Part shown: in pieces, positions 9,805-21,965 of the stretch
Numbering within the stretch: the first letter of the stretch is position 1
Layout of the letters: each line of letters starts with the position of its first letter
Origin: Geosiphon pyriformis
Lineage: Eukaryota; Glomeromycota; Glomeromycetes; Archaeosporales; Geosiphonaceae
Length of the DNA stretch: 64,000 nucleotides
Direction: 5' to 3'
Assembly: GCA_016748015.1 (NCBI GenBank)
Contig: JAAOMT010000514.1
Span: 356,924-420,923 of the forward strand
Translations under genes and position numbers: made by a program
The notes under the pieces: model-generated
Told to the model about the DNA's origin: nothing
The model's database searches: none
What the model saw: only the letters and a program-made list of their open reading frames with translations

Positions 9805-10566
9805 TGTTACAGTTGAAACTTATACTTTTTATTAAATTATCACATGTATTAGCCACTAATGTTATATAAATTAGCCATTCTATTTTTAGAAAGTAATTAT
9901 TGACCTGATTAATGACCTGACCATTGACCTGATCATTGACCTGATTATTGACCTGATTATTGATCTGATTATTTAATCTGATCATTGATCTGATTATTGA
10001 CCTGACCATTGACCTGATCATTGACCACTTTTGATAGCTATATAAGCAATAAATCTTTTAACTATAGAAAAGCATGTAAGAATCAAAATAAATAAATAAA
10101 TAAATAAATAAAATAACAACTTTCATCTTAATCATTCTCTTATCACTAAATTTTCCTTTCTCTACCTTCAAGTATCTGAACATCTTAAAGATAAAAGATT
10201 ACTTGTTGGTCTTTACTTACCCTTTTTCTGAAACATATAAGTATAGCATTTGAAGATTATTGAATAAAATATGACTAAAGAGCACATTTGATATCTGATA
10301 TTGAATTCTAAGAGCATCGACATGAGGCATAGAATTATACCAAGTGTGATCATTTGTTGACAGTACAGACTATCCCTTTATCTTTAAATTTCCCAGTTAC
10401 CTTTAAAAAGAATAGCAACTGAGATATTTTATGAGACTGATCTCACACATTGAATCCATACTTATTCAATTTGCTCTTTGAAGTTGAATTCCCTTTGATT
10501 ATTTCCATCACTTTACAATTCTGTTCTTTCTTGCTATCCATTAGCTTGTTACTCAAATCCATAACA
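9805..10566 (+). repeat. Solo gypsy-1 LTR, 762 bp
   Basis: It is complete from TGTTACAGTTGAAAC to CCATAACA with ATAT on both sides (9801-9804 and 10567-10570), the 4-bp target duplication. No internal region is attached, so it is a recombined solo LTR. It carries the longest 12-bp minisatellite array of the family (about ten units at 9901-10021) and a TATATAAGC box near 10040. Confidence 0.93.
9901..10021. repeat. 12-bp minisatellite inside gypsy-1 LTR
   Basis: About ten units close to TGACCTGATTAT / TGACCTGATCAT. The same array has about four units at 6520, nine at 34527-34634 (inverted), five at 57337 and 58915, and about ten decayed units near 55730-55850. Confidence 0.85.
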
Positions 10567-10570
10567 ATAT

Positions 10571-10981
10571 CTTTTTATTTTGTAAAATTATTTATATTTT
10601 GTAAAATTATTTATATTTTTTATGTTATATGTAATAATTTTTTATATTAACTGGTTATTATAAAAAAAAACCAGTTCTAAAATACCAAAAGTTTAATTTT
10701 ATTAAAATTAACTTAACAAAATCTTTTAAAACTAATATGTTAATTTTTAAATTACTAATCTTAATAGTAAAAATCTTTAAATTATTTGTATTTAAAAATA
10801 AAAAACTATTAATATTATTATAAATATATAATAATTAAAAACATATTTAGTTTATTAAAAACTAATAAAAAAAATACAAAATAAATTTAATTTGCAAAAA
10901 ATCTTAGAAATTTGGTTAAATAAAAGTTTTAAAAATATTTTAACATATTTAAATAAACTTTTAAAAAAAAATTATTAATAT
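10571..10981. other. AT-rich spacer without genes
   Basis: It holds a 19-bp unit (ATTTTGTAAAATTATTTAT) in two tandem copies near 10578-10615 and an inverted repeat AACTGGTT...AACCAGTT near 10650-10677. I see no coding potential. Confidence 0.7.
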
Positions 10982-10996
10982 AAAAAATTAATAAAA
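10982..10996. repeat. Putative LINE target duplication, left
   Basis: AAAAAATTAATAAAA is repeated exactly at 17850-17864 on the other side of the full-length LINE. The sequence is low-complexity, so chance is possible, but both copies sit exactly at the element ends. Confidence 0.65.
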
Positions 10997-11158
10997 CACA
11001 AAGCATTTTTTTAAAAACTCTTTCTCTCCTTCGTCCCAAATTCCTGAAAAAAAATCATATTTTGAAAGTAGTTTTTTGTTTTTTACTTGCTGTACATCAA
11101 CATTTCTCTTACAAATAATTCTTTTTTTGTGGACTTGGAAGCTGCTTCTGGCAGTAGT

Positions 11159-13035
11159 ATGTCGAATAAGAAAGCTCTTGTTGGTGCTTCTTCTGGTTCT
11201 GTCAGTGGTCCCTCCTCTCAAAAAAAAAGAGTTTTCCTTCGCCATATGAATCAGTCTGGTGATAGAAATAAAGCTGCTTTGGCCAAATCTCATTCTGGTG
11301 GGAGTCAATACTTGGATATGGAAAGTAATTCTGGTAACAGTGTTGCTGGTGGCATTTTGGCTGGTGGTGATGATGGGTCTCTTCTTGGCTTGGCTACAAC
11401 AACTCCTAAGGCAAAGAGAGTTAAGAATGATTTGGACTGTGGCTCCCCTCTTGGTTTGTTAGATTACAATATGAATGATGATGATGGTGGTCTTCTCCCC
11501 CCTCCTCTTGGTATTCCTTTAGAAAAAATGTGGTTGGATTCCAAAATTGTTAAATCTCAAGTAGAAGTTGCTGTTAGGAAGTTCTTTGCATTAGATATTA
11601 ATCTCTCATCTGTGGAAGACAAATCGGCGACTGCAAAAACTCAATTGGTCAGGAAATTGTTTTCAAAAATCAATGGTTTTGGGGGGGCCACTACCCCTTC
11701 AAAATTTGAAGGAATCATCAGATCGACATTTACTTTATCAGAGAGCATGGAAAAGGCCGCATCATTGGCCAAGGTAAATAAATCATAGTAAACAGCGATC
11801 TTAAGAGACAAGGAATTCACTCGAATCGGGCTGTAGTAATCAAGAAAATTCTCATGGATACGCCAAAGGAAATGATCATTGCCGCAGTATCCGAGTATGA
11901 TCAGATTGTGTCTATCAAAGTTCAGTTGATTGGACTGTGGCAGAAGACTGTGGTGGAGTTTGCTGAATCTAGCCAGACTAATCTGTTGGCGTCAAAATAG
12001 TCTTTCCTAATTGGGAAAAATTCTGTGCGTGTGGCCAAGACTGTGGAAGATTGTAAGATATGGGCTTTTAGGGATCAATTCAGAGCACTTCTGTTTACTT
12101 TGCCAATGGGAATGACAGCTCATGATCTTGGGAATCTTTTAGAAGGGGCTGGTGGGAAAACTTGTGTCATCAATTGCTCATTGGAAACTGGCAACAGAAT
12201 ACACTGTGCTGTGGTATGTTTTGAATCTGATGAAGCTATGGAATCAGCTTTTCACACGGAGCCAATTTTTGGTGGAGTGAAACTCTCATGGGCTAGGTTG
12301 GATTTGGTTCGCTGTGGATGGTATGGGAAGTTCGGTTATTCTGCCTTGGAATGTGATGCTGAGGTTGCATTAGCTTCTCAGTTACCCAAGTCATTTAAAA
12401 AACCTGCTAACCTAGATACTTGTCTCCAGTTGGCCAAATTATATGCCAAAAAAAAGGTTCTGATCTCTCATCCTGTCACTTTTGGAGACAAATCCTGGGC
12501 CTAAGTGGTCTCAGTTGCTTCGGTCTCTCATGGTTCTCTTGATGGCTCTGGTTCTGGTTCTCTGCTCTTTGGTGCTTCGAGTTCTGATGGTATTCCTTCC
12601 TCTCTCTCTATGGTCGATGCCCCCTTGGGTGCATGTTTGGCACATCTGAAATGCTCTGTAGAGCTTTTATCTGATCAAATTTTGAACATTCTTCTTTGTT
12701 TTGACAATCTCAGTTTGGTGCCTTTAGTTCCTCCTTCTAATATGGTTCCTCTGGTAAATACTCCTCAACCATTCATCTCTGGTTCTTTTATGGTGGTTAA
12801 CTCTGACTTGGATTTCAACATGGTGTTGGACGTTCCTTTGACTCAATCCATTTCTTTTTCTTCTGGCGATGATGTTTCTCAATTGGGTCATAGCAGTTCC
12901 AAGGTGCTGACTTCTAAAATTGGTGTTTTAGAATCGAAGTTGGTTGCTCTTGATGCCTCCATTGGTTCGATTTTGGTGAAGTTAGAGCAGATGTGTGCTG
13001 GTTCGGGTCCTCTGGTCCTCTCCTCATCTCAATAA
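11159..13035 (+). pseudogene. LINE ORF1 of the full-length copy
   Basis: The ATG at 11159 opens frame 2 to about 11780 (Ser/Gly-rich, then a helical region). An indel near 11765-11780 moves the continuation into frame 1, which runs from 11791 to 13035 with stops at about 11998 (TAG, Gln expected) and 12502 (TAA). An RRM-like domain spans about 11800-12060. The knuckle CGWYGKFGYSALEC near 12310-12355 should read CX2CX4HX4C, but the second Cys and the His are both Tyr (G-to-A and C-to-T). A coiled-coil-like end (SKIGVLESKLVALDASIGSI) follows. The layout matches the ORF1 of half-LINES F and E, though the sequences are clearly different subfamilies. Confidence 0.8.
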
Positions 13036-13058
13036 CCAGTTATGTTTGGAAAATTGCC

Positions 13059-13963
13059 ATGTGCAATGTTAGGGGTATAAACAATCCTGCAAAACAGGAG
13101 GATATTATTTGTTGACATAAAGAAATGAACAATATGATTTCAATTGTTACTGAGACTAAGTTGAAAGATGGGGTTTGCTCTTGGATTATGAACAAGTTTG
13201 TTGGCGTTCGGGTTTTTACTTCTGGTTTGAGTTCTGGTCACATGGGTTCTGGGGTTGCAATCATTATGAACAATTTTTTGGCTTGGCATATGTGTAAGGT
13301 TTTAGACATTCCTGGCCGGTTTCTTTCTATTAAGCTTCTCTTCAAAAATAAACTGTCTGTGTCAATTTTGGGGCTATATGCTGGATCATCTTTGGCAGTA
13401 CGTTTTTCTCAGGTGGGTGATGTCAATTTTTTGATTGCAAGGGCAGTAAATGAGTCTTCCTTCATCATCTTGGGTGGTAACTTCAATGAAGATGGTTCTC
13501 GCAAAAGTGCCAGCTTAAAAAAATGCTTTGATTTGGGTTTGGTTAACTCTTTGAGTAGAAGCTTGTTTGGAAAGGAGGCTATGTGAAACAATTCTCATGG
13601 AGTGGCTAAAATTATTAATTATGTGTTTGTGTCATCAAGTCTTGTTAATACAATTTTGGATCATGATGTATCTGGTGTCAAAGAGTATTTTGACACTGAT
13701 CATAAAGCTGTTTCTGTCTCCATGGGTCTTGGTGGTTTGCTGGATGTGCAGTTAAACTCATTGTGCAATCAAGCGAATAAGGATTGTTGGAAGTACAATT
13801 TTGTGAATGCTGGTGACGCCAATTGGATCAAGTTTAAAGAGGATACTTTGGCGAATGCTGCCATGTTCCATGATGAATTTTATGCTGCCAAGATATGTTT
13901 GGATCTGGACACAATGTGAAGTCACCTTCACCAAGTGGTGTGTTTGTTGGCTGAGAACGTTTT
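13059..13963 (+). pseudogene. LINE ORF2, endonuclease domain
   Basis: Frame 3 from the ATG at 13059 reads CNVRGINNPAKQ, the start of an exonuclease-endonuclease-phosphatase domain. TETKL (catalytic Glu), ILGGNFNED (GGDFN with Asp changed to Asn) and TDHKAVSV (SDH motif) follow. Stops at 13113, 13584 and 13917 are all TGA where Trp fits. An eight-A run near 13965 shifts the frame to 2 for the rest of ORF2. The enzyme would nick target DNA for target-primed reverse transcription. The Asp-to-Asn change alone should inactivate it. Confidence 0.88.
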
Positions 13964-13969
13964 CAAAAA

Positions 13970-16900
13970 AAATGGTTTAAGAGTTTTGACAATGTCTATA
14001 ATAGAGTATCATCCAGATTTCATAAATTAGAGCTTTTGGTGTCGAAGATTGTCAAAGCCTCTCGTCTGGTCTCTTGTGAGGAATTTGTTTCTTTACTTGA
14101 CACATGGAAGGGTATTGATACTGCGAATGCTTCTGTTGTGGAGTCTCTCTTTCTTTCGGGTTCTCATTTTGATACCATTTGTTCAGCTTTGGCCAAGATA
14201 AGAAAATCTTACCATTCATCTAAGTTGTCAGAATCAAACCATGCCAACAAATCTCAGATTAAGTCGGCAATTGACAAAAGAATAGAGAGTTTTGAGTTGA
14301 ACAAAAGTCATACTGTATGTAGTGTTTTAGAGCGACCCTTCTGCAAGGTGGTTTTGGATCATTTGGTGGTGGGGAATGAGCTGGTGTTGGATCCTGCTCT
14401 TGTGAAGTCTAAGGTGGATGAGATTATGGTAAGCTGGACTAGAAAGCGAAGGGTGGTGCTCAACATTAATGATGAGTGGTCTTGCCAGTATCATCCTTTG
14501 GATTATGTTTTCGACAAAGCTTTTTCTAGTGTAATGGGTTTGATCAACTTCGATGAATTGTTTGGGGTTGTTTCCAACCTGCCGGATGGCAAAGCTGCTG
14601 GCCTTTCAGGTATCTCAAATGAATTTTGGAAACATTGCGATATTTCAGTCCTTAATATGCTCTTGGTGCTTTTGAACTCTTGCCTATCTAAGGAAGCTGT
14701 CCCTGGTCCTTGGAGAGAAGCTTGGGTTTCGATGATTCCCAAACCGTATGAATGGGAGGGTGTTCTTACAAATACTTGTCCTATTGCACTGATTGAGACA
14801 GCTCACAAGATTCTCTCCAAAATACTCTCAGACAGGATTTCTTCAGCATGCAGCACTCATGATGTCCTTTGTGGTAATAATTTTTCAGTTTTGAAAGGTA
14901 TGACGACACAGTCCCCCATTTTTCCAGTTGGTTTGGTTGTTGAGGATGCCCTGGAAAAGAACCGAGAGCTTTGGCTGGTCTTGCAGGATATGAGGAAGGC
15001 GTATGATTCTATTGGCTGGGAGTATTTGGAGAAGTGTTTGGTCAGAATTAAAATGTGCGACAAGTTTATTCGGTTTTTTGGCGGCATTCACAGAGATTGC
15101 ACTAATCGAGTCATGACAGATTTTGGTTTGACAGATGGTTATCGTGTCCATGATGGTTTAGATCAAGGGGAGGTCTTTTCCCTCCTTCTGTGGTGCATTT
15201 TTTATGATCCCTTTTTGTGTGAAGTCAAGCGTCAGGAGAGTATCTGTGGGTATAGGCTAATTTCTCATTTTGTTTTCAAGAGTAGTCATGTCGAATCGCA
15301 AGCTGGGCTTTCTTTCTATTTTGCCGCTGGTGCCTTTGTTGATGATACAATTTGGGTAGACAGTAGTCAGAGTGCTACTCAACACATTTTGGACGTTGCT
15401 AGTGAGTTTTTTCGGATTAATGACATCTCAATAAACAATGACAAGACAGTAGCTATTCCTATCAATTGTAAAGTTGGAAATCCCACTTTTTTCATTAGTG
15501 GTTTGCCTATCTCTGTTGCCAAAAAGGGTGAATCCCATTAGTATCTGGGCATATTTCTGTCAACTGATGGCCTTTCCAAACCCAGTTTAGCTAAGGCGCA
15601 TTCAGACGTTTGTTTCTTTACAAATTTGGTTCTAAAAAAAGCTATCTCAAATAAGCAGTTTTTATATTTGGTTTCAGCAGTTCTCCAACCTATAATTAGC
15701 TACAGGACACAATTTAGCTTTGTTCCTATAGGCATTTGCAACAAGTGAGATGCTATGATTCATAAGGGTCTGAAGCTCAAATCTGGACTTCCACTTGATT
15801 TTCCTGGTGATTCGATTCACCACCTCTCCTTTTATGGTTTGAGATCTTTCCTGCAGATTCAGTCTGAAGGCAAGGTTGCTTCTCTTATTAATTTTGCCAA
15901 CGCTGGTGAGATTGTGGGATGTTTGTTCTTTCATAGGTTTCATGACCTGCAGGTTTTATGTTGGCACCCTATTCATCCATTGAGTTTTCCTGTTCGCATT
16001 TGTGTTAGCACCTCTAATAATTTTTTGGTGGATATGGTTTGCGTGCTTTATATTTGCAAATTGTCTTTGGGTGGATCCTTTACCAATTCTTTTCATGCCA
16101 ATAGTGGGATGCCCATGTCAACTGTTTTGGGTAAATCAGTTTTCTCTAGATGTCTCCCTTCACTTCAGTGGTATGGTGTGGCCTTTGTAGACCAACTTTG
16201 TGATCATTATGGTACTGTCTTTGATTGGTCCACATTTAAGTGATGGAAGAAACTGGACCCCCGTGGCCCTATTCCTGAGTGGTTCAGACTTTCTGCTATG
16301 TTTCTTGCTGGTGAGGATTCCTCTTCTGTCCGCATCCCTTTTTTTGCTAATATTGGTCCCTTGAACATTTTGGATTCCTTTGGTTTTGTGTCTGTCTGTG
16401 ATCGTCTTTCGCAAGTCAATGCAAGGGTACTATTGGTCTACACTGATGGATCATTGAGAAATTTGGGTACAGTTGGCTGTGAAGTGGGTGCTGCGGTCTT
16501 TTTCGAGGACATTGGTATGGGTTTGGGTGTTGGCGTGTCTGGGTTGATGTCATCTACTATGGTTGAATTATAGGCAATTGCGTTGGCTCTCGAGTGTGTT
16601 CCTGTTTTTAGTAATGTTTATTTATTTTTGGATAGTCAGTCTGCATTGGATGCTTGCAAATCGGAATTGGGTCTGGTGGTTCCTGATTTCCGTAATTGGT
16701 GTTGGGTTGAGCATCGGCACATTGCCAATGTCATTTACAGTAAGAGCTTTAAAGTTAACTGGCACAAAGTCAAAAGTCATTCTGGGATTTTGGGGAACAA
16801 GCATGCTGATGTAATTGCTGGTGCTGTTTCTGTTTCTGACTGGTTTCTTCCATCTTGTCTGGATGAACACTTTTTGATGGCTGATGGCAACGTTGTCTCT

Positions 16901-17779
16901 GGCAATTCAAGGCACTTCGTCTGTGACACTTTTTGTGCCATGTGTCATGTGCGTTGGGAGGTGGGGTCTGGTTCTAAATTTTTGCCTGTCGACTTGTGTG
17001 CTGATGTTAATTGGTCCCGCTCTTCTTTGGTGTGGCATCCTGATTTGCATATGGCCACCGGTTTTACTAGCAAAATTTTGGCTAATGCGCGCTCTTATTT
17101 TATGAAGGTTTTGCATCATTGCTTGCCTGTGGCTGTTTGAAAATGACTTTATAATAGATTTTATTCCAGTGTATTGTGTCTATATTGTGGTGAGGTAGAG
17201 GTGTCAGATCATGTTTTTTCTTGTAAAGTCGATAATTCTGCTTGGCGTCGGTTGTTGGATTCTCACATGAATGCTTGGAAAACACTTTCTGGTTCTTCTG
17301 TCTCTTCTTCAGTTTTGTTGCAGTTGTTGTTGTCTTGTGTTTCAGGGTTTTCAGTGTCCATGGCTTTCCATAAGGGTTTTGTTTTTGATAAATAGTTCAG
17401 TGAAGCTGTCTCCGTCTTCCATAATCCCAAGGTGGCATGTTTGAAGGTTGTTAATTTTGTGCGTTCTCTTGGCCTTGCTTTTAGAAATGAGATCTGGTTG
17501 GTTTGGGCCAAACACCATGCCTACATGGAAAAGCACAGAATGATTCCTTTAGATGGTTCATCTCCTATTTTGGTATCTGGTTTGATTTCACGGCTTTCTG
17601 CTGGTGTGGTTGATTTGCTTGGTATTGATGAAGCTTTTGGTGTGCATTTTGGTTTTCACAAGTCTTGTATGTTTTTTTCTGGCATTGGTGACTCGGCTTC
17701 TGTCTATATAGCTGCATAGTGTTGTCCTGACTGGCCCAAGTGGCTGGTCACATGTAGAAAGTGCATGATTCACGCCTAG
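13970..17779 (+). pseudogene. LINE ORF2, reverse transcriptase, RNase H and zinc knuckle
   Basis: Frame 2 is kept for about 3.8 kb. Reverse transcriptase: PDGKAAGLSGISNEFW, WVSMIPKP, DMRKAYDS (motif A), GLDQGEVFSLLLW (motif B) and AFVDDT (motif C) near 15340. RNase H: VYTDGS near 16440, STMVEL near 16555, LDSQSALDA near 16630, and SHSG...NKHADVIAG near 16775-16820, so all four acidic residues and the His are present. A C-terminal CLYCGEVEVSDHVFSC knuckle lies near 17177. In-frame stops are at 15539, 15746, 16241, 16571, 17138, 17144, 17393 and 17717; the last, a TAG, is shared with the second LINE copy and may be the true end. Reading through it gives PKWLVTCRKCMIHA to 17779. Confidence 0.9.
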
Positions 17780-17849
17780 TTTAGATTATTTCTTTGATGT
17801 ATAGTGCTAGGTTGTGTGTGGACCTTACTCGTTAAATAAAAAAAAATAA

Positions 17850-17864
17850 AAAAAATTAATAAAA
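17850..17864. repeat. Putative LINE target duplication, right
   Basis: AAAAAATTAATAAAA, identical to 10982-10996; see that entry for the caveat on low complexity. Confidence 0.65.
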
Positions 17865-18021
17865 TTAGTTAACAAAAAATCATTATAAAATATACTAAAT
17901 AAAATATTAAACTAATTATTATTAATTATTTAAGCTTATAAAATACTATTAAATTAAGTAATTAAACTGTTTTTTTTGGCATAAATAGCAAAAAATCTGT
18001 ATTTATTTAAATTTAAAAAAG

Positions 18022-21000
18022 ATTATCTGGTAGTTGATAATGAACTAATTCTGGAATCTGATTTGGTCAAGTTTAAGGTAGATGTGATCATAGAGAGTTG
18101 GACTAGAAAGTATAGAGTAGTAGATGATATTTCTGGTAACTGGTATTATTAATATTAACTTTTAAAGTATGTTTTTGATGAAGCTTTTTCTGGTGTCATG
18201 TATTCAATTAAATTTAATGAATTGTTTGAAGTGGTTTCTAATTTGTCTGATAGCAAAGGTGCTGGTCTTTCAAATATATTAAATGAGTTTTGAAAGTGTT
18301 GTGATAAGACAGTCTTGGATATGCTTCTGGTGCTTTTGAATTTTTGTTTGTCTGGTAAATTGGTGCTCAGCTTTTGAAAGAAGGCTTGGGTCTTAATAAT
18401 TCCCAAACTATATGAATAGAAGGGTGTTCTGACAAATACCCATCCTATTGTTTTAATTGAAACAGCTTGTAAAATTCTTTTCAAGATTCTCTCTGACAGG
18501 ATTTCTTTGGCATGTAGCACTTTTGATGTTCTTTGTAAGAACAATTTTTTGGTTTTAAAGGGTATGACAACTTAGTCTCCTATTTTTGCAATTGGTTTGG
18601 TTATTGAGAATGCTTTGGAAAAGGACTGGGAGCTTTGACTAGTTTTATAAAACATGTGGAAAGCATACAATTCAGTTGACTGGAAGCATTTTGAGAAGAG
18701 TTTGGTCAGAATTAAAATGTATGGCAAGTTCATTTGATTTTTCAGTGGTATTCATAAAGATCACACCAATTGAGTTATAACAGATTTTGGTTTGATGAAT
18801 AGTTATCATGTGCACAATAGTCTGGATTAGGGAAAAGTATTTTTTTCTCTTCTGTGGTGCATATTTTATGATTCTCTATTGTGTGAAGTCAAGTGTCAAG
18901 AGAGTGTGTGTGAGTATAGATTGAATTCTTATTTTATTTCCAAAAGTAGTCATGCTGAATTTTAAACTGAACTTTTTTCTTTTTTTGCTGCTGGTGCTTT
19001 TGTTGATAATACAATTTGGGTTGGTAACAGTCAGAGTACTACCCAACATATTCTCAATGTAGCTGGTGAATTTTTTCAGATCAATAACATTTCAATCAAT
19101 AATAACAAGACAATGGCCATTTCTATTAATAGCAGAGTCAGCAATTTTTCTTTTTCTATTAGTGGCTCACCAATCTTTATTACAAAAAAAGATGAATCTC
19201 ATTAGTATTTGGGTATTTTTCTTTCAACTAAAGATTTCTTGAAGCCTAGTTTGGCTAAGACAAATTCAGATGTTCATTTTTTCACCAATCTGGTCCTGAA
19301 AAAGACTATCTTGGATAAGCAGCTTTTGTATTTGGTGTTAGTGGTTTTCTATTCTATAGTCAGCTATAGGATGCAGTTTAGTTTTATTTCTGTTAGTGTG
19401 TGCAACAAGTAGAATGCTCTAATTCATAAAAACTTGAAACTTAAATCTGGTCTACCACTTAACTTTCCTAGTGATACAATTCACCACCCTTTTTTTTATG
19501 GTTTAAAATCTTTCTTACAAGTTCAGTTTGAGAGTAAAGTTGCTTCTTTTGTTAGTTTTGTGAATTCTGGTGGAGTTTTGGATCACTTGTTTTTTTACAG
19601 ATCTCATGACCTACAAGTTCTGTATTGATACCCTGTTTATCTATTAAGTTCTTCTGTTCATATTTGTGTCAGTATTTTTAATAACTTTCTGGTGGGCATG
19701 GTTCATATTTTTCTTGATTGCAATTTGTTCCTGAGTGGCTCTTTGGCCAGTTTCTTTTAGTTTCATGATGGGATTTTTATGTCTGCTGTTCTGGACAAGT
19801 CAAGATTTCTTAAGTTTCTCTCTTCTCTCCATCAGTATAGTGTAGCTTTTGTAAATCAACTTTGTAATAGTTATAGTGCTGTCTTTAATTGGTGTACTTT
19901 CAGGTGGTGAAAAAAACTAGACTTTCATGATCCTGTTCCTGAGTGGTTCAAGATTTCTGCAATATTTTTCAATAGTGTGGCTTCCTCTTCTGCTTGTTCC
20001 TTGGTTTTGAGTGGAGTTGGTTTTTTGAACATTTTTAACTCTAGTAATTTTGTATCTGTTTGCAACCATTTCTCTCAGGTTGGTTCTAGTAGTTTATCCG
20101 TGTATACAGATAAGTCTCTGAAGGATTTGGGCACAGTTGGCTGTAAAGCTGGTGCTGCCACTTTTTTCAAGAACATTGATTTAGATTTGGGCATAGGTAT
20201 ATTAGGTTTGATGTTATCAACTATGGTGGAATTACAGGCTATTGTGTTGGTCTTGAAGTGTGTTTTCTTATCTAGCTCTGTTTATTTGTTTTCAGATAAT
20301 CAATTTGCTTTGGATGCTTGTAAGTTAAAATTGGGTCTGATGTATCCTGACTTTTACAATCAGTATTGAATTGAGTGTCAGCATATTGTTAATATCATTC
20401 ATAGTAAAAATTTGAGGATTAGTTGGCACAAAGTAAAGGATCACTCTGGTGTTTTGGAGAATAAGCATGCTAATGTGATTGCTGGTGCTGCCTCTCTCTC
20501 TGGTTGGCGTTTTTCTTCTCGCTTGGATAAACACTTTATAGTGGCTGATGGTAGTGTTGTTTCTGGCAATTCTAGACATTTTGTATGTAATGTTTATTGT
20601 TTGGTTTGTCATGCACACTGGGAGGTTGATTCTAATTCCAAGTTTTTGACAAGTAATTTGCTTTTTGAGGTCAATTGGCTTCACTTGTTGCTGGTGTGAC
20701 ATCCTAACTTGCATATAGCTACTGGTTTTACCAGCAAGCTCTTGGCTAGTACATGCACTTATTTTATAAAAGTTTTGTATCATCGACTGCCTGTTGCCAT
20801 TCAAAAGCACCTTTATAACAAACATTATTCTAGTGTATTGTGTTTGTATTGTGGTAATATGGAAGTATTAGATCATGTGTTTTTTTGTAAGATCAATGAT
20901 TCTACTAGACATCAAATATTGGAATCTTATATGGCTTCATGGAAAATTCTTTCTGATTTTCTTACTTCTCTTCAAGTATGCTACAGCTATTGTTATCTTG

Positions 21001-21430
21001 TGTTTCTGATTCTTCTGTATTCATGGCTTTTTATAAGAGTTTTGTTTTTGATGATTGGTTTTGCAAGACTATTTCCATCTTCTGCAATCCCAAGATTGCC
21101 AGTTTGGAAGTTGTCAAATTTGTGCACTCTTTTGGTTTTGCCTTTAGGAATAATATTTGGATGGTTCATGTTAAATATTGTGTTTATATAGAGAAAACTG
21201 GATTGATTCTATTGGATGGTTTGACTTTTGTGTCAATTTCTGGTTTGGTATTGGAATTTTCTGCTGGTATGATTAAATTGCTTGGCATTACTGAAGCTTT
21301 TAGTGTTTATTTTAAGTTCCACAAATTTTGTTTATTTTTCTGTTTCAGTTTATATAGCTGTATAGTATTGTTCTGATTGGCTTGAGTGGCTGGTTATGTG
21401 TAGAAAGTGCATAATTCATGCCTAGTTTAG
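18022..21430 (+). pseudogene. ORF2 remnant of the truncated LINE
   Basis: It aligns along its length with 14355-17779. Open stretches include 19977-20369 (VYTDKSLKDLGTVGC, STMVELQAIVLVLK and SDNQFALDACK of RNase H), 20412-20699 (DHSGVLENKHANVIAG) and 20709-21191 (CLYCGNMEVLDHVFFC knuckle). The reverse transcriptase motif C has become FVDN near 19000, so it is inactive. Stops and shifts are frequent, and the copy is older than the one upstream. It keeps the TAG that follows YIAV near the C-terminus, as the other copy does after YIAA. Confidence 0.88.
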
Positions 21431-21497
21431 ATTATTTCTTTGATGTATAACACTAAGTAGTGTTTGGATTTCATTTATTAAATAATAATAATAATAA
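18022..21497 (+). mobile_element. 5'-truncated LINE copy in tandem
   Basis: It starts inside ORF2 (at the DHLVVGNELVLDP position of the copy at 14355) and runs through reverse transcriptase, RNase H and the 3' end to a TAATAATAATAATAAAAA tail. 5' truncation is the usual product of incomplete target-primed reverse transcription. It lies head to tail with the full-length copy, 160 bp of AT-rich DNA apart. Confidence 0.9.
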
Positions 21498-21965
21498 AAA
21501 GATTTTTAGTTTTAATTTTAAAAATTAATAAGATATTAAATACAAAAAAAATATAATCAAATTTTTTATATATAAAACATAAAAATAATCTTATTAATCT
21601 ATTTTAAATTAGAATTTTTAAGAATTAAAATTACAACTAATATTATTAAATAATTTTTGGTTTTAAAACAAATAATTATATATTTAATCTGTATATATAT
21701 AATCAAATAATAATTAATTATATATGTTTTTCTATTAATTAAGCTTAAAATTTTTTACAAATTATATATAGTTATTCTATAAACAAAATATAAAATAAAA
21801 CTTTATATTTATTTTTGGTATTTTATAATAATTTGTTAATATTAATTTTGTTATTTAAACTATATCTTTCTTAATCAAAATAAACTATTTAAAAACCAAA
21901 AAATTAATTTAATTATAATTAATAAATTTTATTAATATTTTTTATTAGAAGTTTATTAATTAAAT
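21498..21965. other. AT-rich spacer without genes
   Basis: More than 80 percent A+T by eye, with no open frame of interest. It separates the tail of the plus-strand LINE from the 3' end of minus-strand half-LINE E. Confidence 0.6.

Larger units (their letters stand above)
10997..17849 (+). mobile_element. Full-length LINE, two ORFs, about 6.85 kb
   Basis: A non-LTR retrotransposon with a 5' leader, ORF1 (RRM-like plus degenerate CCHC), ORF2 (apurinic-type endonuclease, reverse transcriptase, RNase H, C-terminal CCHC) and an A-rich TAAA-type tail. A 15-bp repeat flanks it. An RNase H inside ORF2 places it among I/Tad/R1-like clades rather than L1. Premature stops in ORF2 are seven TGA and three TAG, each one transition from Trp, Arg or Gln. 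Confidence 0.92.

Noticed and set aside
10450-10650. 66-codon frame across the solo LTR end.
   Set aside because: It spans LTR and AT-rich spacer and has no motif.
13059-17779. TGA at many Trp positions, suggesting a recoded genetic code.
   Set aside because: TAA and TAG also interrupt the transposon frames at Gln or Trp positions, and the two host genes use TGG with no in-frame TGA, so decay explains it better.
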